This document shows, piece after piece, positions 55,629 to 64,000 of a stretch of 64,000 nucleotides of DNA. A model generated the notes under the pieces. It saw nothing but the letters and a program-made list of their open reading frames with translations, was not told the origin of the DNA and did not search any database. A program made the position numbers and the translations under genes. Source of the DNA: Isoetes taiwanensis. Its lineage: Eukaryota; Streptophyta; Lycopodiopsida; Isoetales; Isoetaceae. The first letter of the stretch is position 1. Every line of letters starts with the position of its first letter. The stretch lies in contig JAJEKV010000562.1 in NCBI GenBank assembly GCA_021234155.1, positions 64,001 to 128,000 on the forward strand, in the 5' to 3' direction.

Positions 55629-58440
55629 ATGTTGTATCCCCTTTATGCGTAATGGATCGATGTCTTAAAGCACCGCTTGAAGAAGAAACTATGGAAGAAG
55701 GATTGACTCTCATGCAAGCACTTCGAGGTCGCGATCGGGTTCGGGATTTCAATCCTCCCGTTGATGAAGTTTCGGAAAGCATAACGCTACAAGGTGCAAA
55801 GAAAATCAAAACAGAGGGTTTGTAGGGGTGGATACGTGACAAAGCCAATTAGAAGAAAGGTGAATGCTTCTGTAAATCTCATAATGAATGAGGTATCTAA
55901 TTTGACTCCAAAACAACAAAGTATATTTGCAAGAAGGTTATTGCAGGACAAAAGATTGCAATTCCTATTTGAGCCAGTCATTGGAAGGCCTCAAGAATCT
56001 GGTAAAGAATTTAAAGGATGGCCTCCAAGACGTCAAAAATGCAAATAGCAATGACAGACTTGCTGCAAAGCATTCTGTACTATCTATGGTGGTTGGAGAG
56101 GAAGGAGAATTACAGAAGACTTCACTAGCAGCTAAGTTGCTGAAAATACATCCTAGAAATATGAAACTAGCAGTGGAGAGAAGGAAAAGAATGTCACTAG
56201 GTGGAACAAATCTGTGGGCATTAGCAGGTCGAAATCCAAGAACAAATACGATAGATCGGGCTATGAAGGATATGGTTGCTCAGTTTTGGTTAGATAACTC
56301 AAAGGTTTCACCAAAAATTAGAGATGTCATGAAGAAGAGGACACAACCAATTCAATATATTGACATTACAATGTGCACGATCGTAATTTAGTCAGAATTG
56401 CATCTTGTTTTTCGTAATAAAGATGTTTTTTATTTTGTAACAAATGTTGATGTAAAGTTTGTAGATTTCTTTACTTTTTTGGCGTAATAAAGATGTCTTT
56501 TATTTTGTAACACCGATGTAAAGTTTGTAAATGCATTTCTTTTTACTTTTGAATGTAATGTAGATGCAGTCTGCCCTAGTTGTTCTACATGGAAATGTCA
56601 AATTATTTCATGGCAACACGCATATGTATATTTGTTTACATGTATATTCGGATGTATATTTGTTTACATGTATATTCCGATGTATTATAGATGTAGGCAA
56701 GAACTAAGAAGAAATTAGTGTGGAGATGTATTAATTGTCAAAAAATTATGTGACTTCATAGTAAATGAAATAAAATTCATGTCAGAATGTACATGTATGT
56801 GTGGGAGTTTAGGGTCTTGAATATGTAAAAGATTTGTATGTAATGTAATGTAATGAGGTGACTAATTTTATTTCACCGTAATTTTACAGTGAATTATTCC
56901 AGAATTTTGTGGATCAAGATCCAGAGGTTCTGGATTAGGCTTAGGCAATTTGAATACTCAAAACCTTCTTGCATTAGAAAGCTAAAGGAAAGAAACACAT
57001 GTTGTTTGCGGAAACATGAGCAATCGATCCGCAAAAGGTGCATTTAATTTGATGAGGTCAAGACTCCATGAAAATTGTTCGTGCAATTGTGGTGTGTGCG
57101 ATCCGAAGCTCATGGCCGGAATATGTCAAGCCAAGGACAAGACATTTGATAATGTTAGCACATTTTGGAGGGCTATGGTATGTGACAGAGCAGCAGGCAA
57201 CGAGGGGCATAAGCTACAATGTATCAAATCGATTGTGGAAACCGTGGGAAACAATTAATTGAGTTGTGTCCAAGAGAATACAAGGAGCGATTGATCAAAC
57301 GCTTGATTGGCAAGTCTATGGTTACGTTAATGAGCCCTCAAGAAAGGAACTTCAACGAAGACTAAAGCTAATTGACAAGAAAGGCAGCCCAAAGAATATG
57401 TTGGATAACATGTTTGATCATATGTCGAAGTTTGTATATCATAACTTTGTGGCACATTGGCGAGCTTAACAATTCAAGGAATCCATGAAGAGTCTTCGTG
57501 ATGATACCGTATTATCAGTTGTTGATTTCTGAGAATTATACTTTGAAGCCATTCAACGAGATTCAAGCACAACATTGGTACAATGAACAAATCAAGATAT
57601 TGGTCCACATCACGATGTTCAAGGTATGTGGTAAAATGAGGAAATGTGTGCACTTTTTTATTTCAGATGACAAAACACATGATACTCACTTTGTACAAAA
57701 GCATTCAAGATGCACCTCAATTGGCTGAAAGAAAATGGTGCTGGTCATATGAAATACCACTTAGTTTGGTCCGACGGGTGTGCAACCCAATTCAAGTCGA
57801 GAAGAGTTTTCTATCATGTAATTAGGTATCATCAAAAGCATAAGATCAGAATGCACCGGAATTTCTTTGGCTCGTGACATGGGAAGGGCACACATGACAG
57901 AGAAGGAGCCATAGCCAAACTATGGCTCGAGGCGTAACAAAGAAAAAAGGATGGGAAAGTGATAAAAAATGCGTAAACCGCATGTGAGGTTCTTGAAGAG
58001 AAAATTTGATGTGGAAAGGGTATTTTGAAGGTGTCCGACATTGACCGCTCCCAAAGATTTGATGTGCTCCCCAAAGGAAAGGGGTGCAATCTCTTCATTG
58101 GCAGTATCATCCATAGATCCAAATGATCCAACAAAGTTAATGTGTAGATCTCTTTATGTTTTTGTAAGGCATGCATCAATTTTGATTGGCCTCGCTTGTG
58201 AGAATGCCGATCATTGTAGGTGGGAGTTGAGAAAACTAGAGCCTACAAAACAGGGACAATGTTGAAGAAGATGGGTAATGTAAGTGAGGACTTGTGGGCA
58301 AATGACGGACAATGTGGATGAGACAAAGGCAGTGTTGGAGATTATTTTGCATCATTCACATCCCCGCATAATTATGAAAGGGTCCCTTTATTATCTCATC
58401 CAAAGGTAATGTAAGTAAAACATGCCCTCAAGAAGACACC
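55629..58440 (+). pseudogene. Element C: third putative transposase, distantly like DUF7869
   Basis: Decayed plus-strand coding pieces read in order as one protein. An N-terminal helical segment (EETMEEGLTLMQALRGRDRV) is followed by a region with LAAKLLKIHPRNMKLAVERR and LWALAGRNPRTNTIDRAMKD (to 56391). A Cys-rich region, LHENCSCNCGVCDP then MVCDRAAGNEGHKLQCI, lies at 57060-57230. The putative catalytic part has ENYTLKPFNEIQAQHW, then CVHFFISDDKTHDTHFVQK, then LVWSDGCATQFKSRRVFYHV and HGKGTHDREGAIAKLW near 57750-57930. The WSDGC..QFK and GHGKG..D..GA blocks parallel the QLDNC..QNKN and GHTHEDVDA blocks of elements A and B, suggesting the same RNase-H-type superfamily. Many frameshifts and stops make it dead. 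There is a spacer of about 500 bp without coding sequence (56400-56880), perhaps an intron or insertion. Confidence 0.6.
56400..56880. other. AT-rich spacer inside element C
   Basis: GTAATAAAGATGT.TTTTATTTTGTAACA is repeated in tandem (56415-56520), as is TATATTTGTTTACATGTATATTC (56620-56680). It has no coding sequence. Confidence 0.6.
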
Positions 58441-58444
58441 AAGG

Positions 58445-59425
58445 ATGACTATGGAAATGAATTTTATTGTGGTAATGAAGTTATAGCTGGTAACTACTTT
58501 GAATTGATTCCCGGTTGCCATCAAAAGTACAAAGCTTATTCAAGGAAAGAAAGTTCTTGTCCATCCCGAAGTCAAGAATTGGGGTGAGATTTCCATTGAG
58601 CCACCAAACATAAGATTAAAGGTACATCTTATGCATATGAACTGACTAACTATTGGCATGAAATGTTGTTCGGAAATTTGCCGCAGATTGTAGAATCTCT
58701 CAGAATACGCTAACCTCGTTGTTGAAGTAACTTTTCTATGCACTAAGGCATGGACTTGCAAACCGAATGTAATCGTAATGTGAACCAGATTAAAACACAA
58801 ACATTAATATATTGTTTATATAGTTCCAAGACTGTTATACTTAGTGTAAGTTGTAAAAAACACTGTAAGCAGAAGGTCTCAAGATTCAAGATTCAAGACT
58901 CAAGATTCATCCAGAAGGTCCTGCAGTGTGAGATCAGCAATGGTCATGTTCCCGAAAATTGTGAGAAGAGTGTCCGTGATGTACCTGTTTGGGAACAAGT
59001 TGTTGTTTTCGTGATGCGCACACTCACGATTGTGTACGCCCAAAGCACCTAGGGTCGCACAAAGACGCCTCGCACCTTCAAGGTGTAGGGTATAAAAAAA
59101 AAAAAAAAAATTTATGGGGGTTTTAGACCATACTATAGTGTAATTTTGGTCTCCTAACGTTTATGTGCCCTAAAAAAACCCTAAGCCTGCGTGCTCGAGC
59201 CGCCCAAGGAATTTTTCTTCTAGTTGTTGCTGGTTCTTGCTACAGACTAGAATCGAGACTAGATAGGAGATTAAACAATGATACCAACCGCAGAGCATGA
59301 AGGACGGATCAAGAAGCAGTAGGCTCATGTATTCTTCACGGATTTGTCAAGTAAGAGCATCCACACGCCTTCATCTGCTTATGTTTTCTTGTTTCCTTGT
59401 CTTACCAATATACTTCTTTGTCGTG
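58445..59425. other. No gene recognised
   Basis: A CAAGATTCAAGATTCAAGACTC microsatellite lies at 58879-58910 and an A-tract at 59092-59110. A few telomere-like CCCTAAAAAAACCCTAA words lie at 59169. Otherwise it is unrecognised. Confidence 0.45.
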
Positions 59426-59428
59426 CAG

Positions 59429-59786
59429 GATATTTAGAAGAAAGCAGAAGATCTACTTCAAGCTTCTGATATCAACCTCTTGTTGCTGTTCGTCATCTAT
59501 TTTTCCAAACATCAGGCAAAAGAATGCTCATCTGCAGCAATAAAGAGGCTTCAACAGTTCAATAGACGAATGCTGGATGTTCTTGCAGCAAGACTTTATT
59601 TCTATTATTCGCTCAGTTATGAGCGTACAAACTCTCTTGCTGAAATAAGAGGGTATGGAATGTCAAAATTATATGCATTTTTTCATTATATAATGAAAGA
59701 AACTTAAAGTTGTTGTTCTGTATGTAGAACTTTGCTTTCTTTGCATCAGACAGATGTCAACACTTCGTCATGATGAACAAGGACAG
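59429..59786 (+). pseudogene. RPN3: RPN3 (26S proteasome regulatory subunit, PSMD3-type) gene fragment
   Basis: Exon one (from the acceptor TCGTGCAG at 59428 to 59652) reads AKECSSAAIKRLQQFNRRML then DVLAARLYFYYSLSYERTNS and LAEIRG, followed by a donor-like GTATGG. After about 100 bp, a second piece ending at 59786 reads MSTLRHDEQGQ before a GTTAGT donor. This order and junction match plant RPN3, the lid subunit of the 26S proteasome. An in-frame TAG near the exon start (GATATTTAGAAG) and the lack of the following NLLLRNYLHY exon show that this is only a fragment. It is either a pseudogene or sequence captured by a transposon. Confidence 0.75.
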
Positions 59787-60054
59787 GTTAGTAATTTCCA
59801 ACTCATTTCCTGCTCTACGCTCAACAACATATGTGCTGCAATATGCTGCATAGGCGATTTTTATACTACTGGACAAGGCTAGAAGACAATAATATTAAAA
59901 CATATGTGGCGGTAGAACTGGCCAGGTAGATTTTGGTTATGTCTTTAATGTTCAATGTGGTGGACATTTAATCCTTGAGCTGCTTCTCAAAATTTTCAAT
60001 TAGTAACATAAGTCTTTTTGATTCTCATTTTCTTCGTCGCGATTGAAATTATAG

Positions 60055-60444
60055 GTGAGCACTTTGAGGCCTTGCCAAAGTTATTTTGTGTGGGAGAACA
60101 TGCTGCAGTTGAAGGTGCAAGTGTTGTGGCAGCAGCGATTTCCTTCTTTACCCAAGCCTGCCTTCGTAAATTTCTAGATCCATCACATGATGGTAAGCGC
60201 TGATTCCGCATGTTTGATTGTTGTCTAGTCTAGCATTCCTTTAGGACCTAAACGTGAAACAACTGAAGGTATCAGGATCTGCCTCCTGTTTAGAAGAATT
60301 GCAATTGTACAAGTGCACAATGAATAATCTGATATAGATGACATTCAACTGTTTTTTGTGCAGAATCTGAAAATCTATTTGGTTGTTGCAACAGGCGTGA
60401 TTACATGCATCAGGGACACCTGGACAACTGCACTTTGCTTACAG
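60055..60444 (+). other. Two phased exons of an unknown gene
   Basis: Exon 60055-60192 (acceptor TTATAG, donor GATGGTAAGC) encodes EHFEALPKLFCVGEHAAVEG and ASVVAAAISFFTQACLRKFL. Exon 60364-60444 (acceptor GTGCAG, donor ACAGGTAAC) encodes SENLFGCCNRRDYMHQGHLD and NCTLLT. The single base left by the first exon is completed by two bases of the second, giving one continuous frame, which argues for real exons. I do not recognise the family. It lies just downstream of the RPN3 fragment and upstream of a hAT element, so it may also be a captured piece. Confidence 0.45.
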
Positions 60445-60449
60445 GTAAC

Positions 60450-61375
60450 ATCACAAGTTATTGTAAGTAATGTGTCTAGTTTGCTATGGACTATGGAGGT
60501 GTTTAGGCAAATTCAAAACTAATAGGAATATCCTGAATGGCTGCTGATCTGATGCCTGGCATCTTGTAAAAGTCTTCTTTTCAAAGACAGCGTTCTAGCT
60601 ATGCTTTTCAAACTGCAATAATTTCAGGAGATATTGAAAATAAATATGTTGAGACAGATATGCATAAATATGCTGAGAGATATGCATAAATATGCTATTT
60701 GCTGAATTTGCATGTTCACCATAGATGCACTAGCAAGATTGCAAATTGGACCTTGCTTTTTTCTGGAAGAGGATGCACAAGATCAAGACTGCAAATGTTT
60801 AATAGCAGCGGCCCATCAATGGGAGGACTGATGGAGCCAACTTTTAATGGCAGCTTTATCTGATTCGAAGTGAGATACCCATTTTCACATATTTAAGTAG
60901 GCTTTTAATTCTTCCTAGACACGAGGTATGGGGAATCATCATGAGGGTTTATTTAAATTATTTATCGACTTCAGATTCAAGAGTTGGGGCAGAAATCAGG
61001 CTTCATGGTCGAGGAGATTTAGCAGCATTTGATGAAAGGGGATACAAGAGAATTTTTGTTAATACAAATCTGAATTTTGTATTTTGTTAAAAGGGGATGG
61101 ATGCAAATCTGAATTTTTTTATTACAGCTGAGCTATTTTATAAGATGCACAAGTTATGCTTTCTCTTTCATACTCTGAATTTTGGCTTTTGCTTTGTGCA
61201 TGCATTCAATGCAAACAGGTACTCTAGTGGAACTGTTAATTTGTAGCAGCAATTGAAAGCTTAATAAGGTAAGGAATCTGAGTTTACTGCTCATACTATA
61301 GAATGGAAAGATTTTTTTTCTTTGTGAAGTTTCAATTCTTAGTTTGGCTTTCTAATGAGCTGCTCAACTAGCATC
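60450..61375. other. No gene recognised
   Basis: A TGCATAAATATGCT word is doubled at 60660-60695, and GGGGATAC/GGGGATGGATGC with AAATCTGAATTTT is doubled at 61039-61115. It may include the left end of the hAT element, whose terminal repeat I could not locate. Confidence 0.4.
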
Positions 61376-61380
61376 AGAAT

Positions 61381-63970
61381 GCCACGTAAAGAGTCCCATT
61401 TGTGGAGCAAGTGTTGCACTAACATCGTCAAGCAAGCCAATGGAGATCGAGCTTGGGATTGCAAGTTTTGTGGCGGCGACATTGTGAACTAAAACAAGAT
61501 TGACTGCTCACCTCGGAGGGATTTCAAAATATGGGACCAATGCTTGTGCACAAGTACCCGAGGACATCAAGAAGGAAGCAAAAGCCGAACGTGGTAGTAG
61601 TGTCCCATCCATAAGTGAGAATGAGGAAGAGTTAGGCATGGAAATCGGATGTTCGTATGGGGAAAATATAGTCGCCGCAAAGAAGAACACATTATGCCGG
61701 GTAACACTAATTCTCCAGCGATGTCATCTATGTGTGAGAGTGTTTCTAATTCAGAAATAGCAGCAGTTTGTCCTTCTCCTTCTCCTTGTATCAATAGAGA
61801 GAGACATCTTCCATCAACGCCACATGGCAAACAACAAACTTTAAAAAAAGGAAATGTCATGCAAATGCAAAAGAAGAGATATGCAAATGTGATGGAAATG
61901 AGGTGCATTGTCGAAGCTAATCTGTCTTTCAATTTGTTAAAATTGCCATGTTGGAGAAATATGCTAGAGGCATTTTCTCAAGTAGGAGATAAGTACAGTG
62001 GTGTTACTTACAATTACATGCGGAATAAAGGACTAAAATCTGAAATGCATACATTGCAGCAAAAGACGGGGAAGATAAGGGCATTGTGGCCCAAATATGG
62101 ATGCACTATTTTGACTGATGGGTGGGTTGATGTATGCCACAGGCAGCTGATTAATGTATTGGTATCCTACTGTTATGGCATAATGTTTTTCAAATCCATT
62201 GATTGCAGCCATGTTAGTATTAGGACTGATAGTACATGGCTGGCAGAAAAAATATCAGAGGCAATCAAAGAGGTTGGTAGTGAAAATGTTGTGCAAGTCA
62301 TTTCGGATAATGCTTCCAATTGTGTGCGCATGGGAACTTTGCTTGAAGATGAGTTTCCACATCTAGTATGGACACCATGTGCCTCTCATTGTCTAGATCT
62401 TTTATTACAAGATATCGGTGAGCTCCCATGGATGAAAAATGTTGTCACAAAAGCAAATACTATTGTGAGACTCTTTGGAAAGAAAAGAACTGCAAGGAAG
62501 ATCTTCAACTCATTTAGTAGTCATGCCATCTTGAGGCCGTGCAAGACAAGATTTGGAGTAATTTATATTGTATTGGCACGCCTCCATAAAGTTTGGAGTG
62601 CTCTTGAACAAACGGTGGTAAGTGATCATTGGAATAATTGGCCGGATAGTAAAAAATCTGATGCAATGAATGTGAAACGTTTTATTCTTGATCCTGCAAC
62701 TTTACCCTCTTTCCATATTGTCTTAAGGGTAATGGGTCCATTATATAGTGTATTGCGCTTAACTGATAAGGAAGGATCAACTATCGGGATATTGTATGAA
62801 TTTATGCGAAGGAGCAAAGAGGCATTATCAAAGGGGATGGAAGAAGATCATGCAAATAAATCCAAGTAAGCTGATTTCTGATTATAATATCTGATTTTTT
62901 ATTGCATTTGCTGTTTTTTCATTGTAATTTGCTGATTTGCTCATGTTTATATTGCTGATTTTCTGATTTGCTTAATGTATATTGCTGCCATGCCATAATA
63001 TAGGTTTGAAGATGTCTTAAAATTGGTTGACGAGCGTTGGGAATGGTTTAGAAAACCAATTCACCTTGTCGCTCATATTTTGCATCCTTTATGGAGAGAG
63101 GAAGCCAGCTTTTTAAGTGCTGATTTATTGGATGCATGGATGCAATACACACGAGGTTATATTCAATCAAGATTGTGACGTTTCTATTTCGTGAGCTTCA
63201 CTAATATCGCGAATGGCACGGATCGCTTAGCTATACATTGGCACGAGAAGAGATCTCAACGCGCAGCCTGCTACATGGTGGGAGACATTTGCGGCGTAAC
63301 CCCAAAACTTCAAACATTAGCCGCGGAGGGTCTTATCACGTGTGTAGAGTATTGTACTCCTTTTGTTCATTTCTTTGTCTAGCTAAAATATAGAGTAAAT
63401 TCAATAATCGATCATAGAAATGTCTAATTTATTTATGATTTAGGACCGTTCTTTCCGGGGCAGCAGAGAGGAACTGAATGCACATGCTCTTGGCATGATA
63501 CAAAACTAAGAAATAGGTTAAAACCAAAGACAAATTTTGAGCGCTTGGTTTTGTTCGAGAAAACTTAAGACTTGTTCAGAATTTGAAACAATCAACACAT
63601 CCCCAATGCGTATTTTTCTTCCATCATTTCTATTTAAATTTTAAGTTGCATAGTTATTGTTCTTATTCAATTGTTACTTGGTGATTATTGTAGGTTAATC
63701 CGCCGAAATTGATGTTGAAAAGACTCCGTGAGTTGCCCCTCCAGCCAGGTTTTTTGATGAGCTTAATCGAGAGTTCTACCAAACATACTTTTAAGAGACC
63801 ATGAGCTTGAGAAGAACGACAAGAAGCATGTCTAGAGTCGGCCAGATCCACGCCACGAAGCTTCTAGAAGTAGACGAGGTCGTCAGAGGCCACGTGGTGT
63901 TGTTAGTACAACCGCACCTATTAGAAGAGTGAGGACAAGGTTCACCACGGCCGCCGCCACCACGCAGTAA
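61381..63970 (+). pseudogene. hAT-superfamily transposase (BED finger, DUF659, dimerisation region)
   Basis: The start at 61381 gives a BED-type zinc finger, HLWSKCCTNIVKQANGDRAW then DCKFCGGD. After a frameshift comes TAHLGGISKYGTNACAQVP. From 61649 a 406-residue frame carries the DUF659 region: GCTILTDGWVDVCHRQLINV, then VQVISDNASNCVRMG and WTPCASHCLDLLLQDIGELP, containing the hAT catalytic-site environment. A GT-AG intron (62866-63003) joins in phase to FEDVLKLVDERWEWFRKPIH and LHPLWREEASF. Decayed C-terminal pieces follow, including TPKLQTLAAEGLI and, in other frames, KLRNRLKPKTNFERLVLFEK. The last part is Arg/Thr-rich and stops at 63970. hAT transposases cut and paste DNA with 8-bp target duplications. 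Several stops in the C-terminal half show this copy is inactive. No terminal inverted repeats were identified. Confidence 0.88.
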
Positions 63971-64000
63971 AACATCTAGAACAAAGATAAGGTATTGATG

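Overview
This window looks like nuclear DNA of a land plant with a large, repeat-rich genome, most likely a fern. The reasons are a long intronless PLS-type PPR gene, fragments of typical plant families (dirigent, ABCC transporter, RPN3, LRR, FAD-linked oxidase), short GT-AG introns, and a landscape dominated by decayed transposons. The species cannot be fixed from the sequence. Only one gene, the PPR gene at 861-3272 (minus), reads as intact over its full length. Everything else recognisable is a transposon remnant or a host gene fragment.

Layout. 0.86-3.3 kb: PPR gene. 4.5-5.3 kb: tandem and dispersed repeats. 6.3-15.7 kb (minus): element A, a decayed DNA transposon with a DUF7869-type transposase, several unrecognised coding remnants and a ParB-like module. 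16.3-23.5 kb: tandem repeats, a foldback, a degenerate copy of part of element B's transposase and a dirigent pseudogene. 23.8-29.6 kb (plus): element B, with a second DUF7869-type transposase followed by a spliced gene that joins a ParB-like domain to a bacterial-type beta-class amino-DNA-methyltransferase (motif IV DLPYG, then a C-terminal motif I). 29.9-43 kb: mostly unrecognised sequence with an ABCC exon, a 5'-truncated LINE and tandem duplications. 43.6-53 kb: an LRR fragment and several repeat families. 53.2-55.1 kb: an FAD-linked oxidase pseudogene cut at its 5' end by a tRNA-derived SINE. 55.6-58.4 kb: element C, a third putative transposase with related DDE-like motifs. 59.4-60.4 kb: RPN3 exons and two phased exons of an unknown gene. 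61.4-64.0 kb: a BED/hAT transposase pseudogene.

The most interesting signal is the shared structure of elements A and B. Each pairs a DUF7869-type transposase with a ParB-like protein, and each carries arrays of palindromes built on the core GTGTATTC/GAATACAC. In B the array (27784-28064) sits inside a phase-consistent intron between the ParB part and the methyltransferase part. In A one array lies just upstream of the transposase start, beyond a splice acceptor, and another directly follows the ParB-like region. A ParB-like protein, palindromic arrays and a DNA methyltransferase together suggest a transposon that marks or partitions its own DNA. The function is inference; the co-occurrence is read from the sequence.
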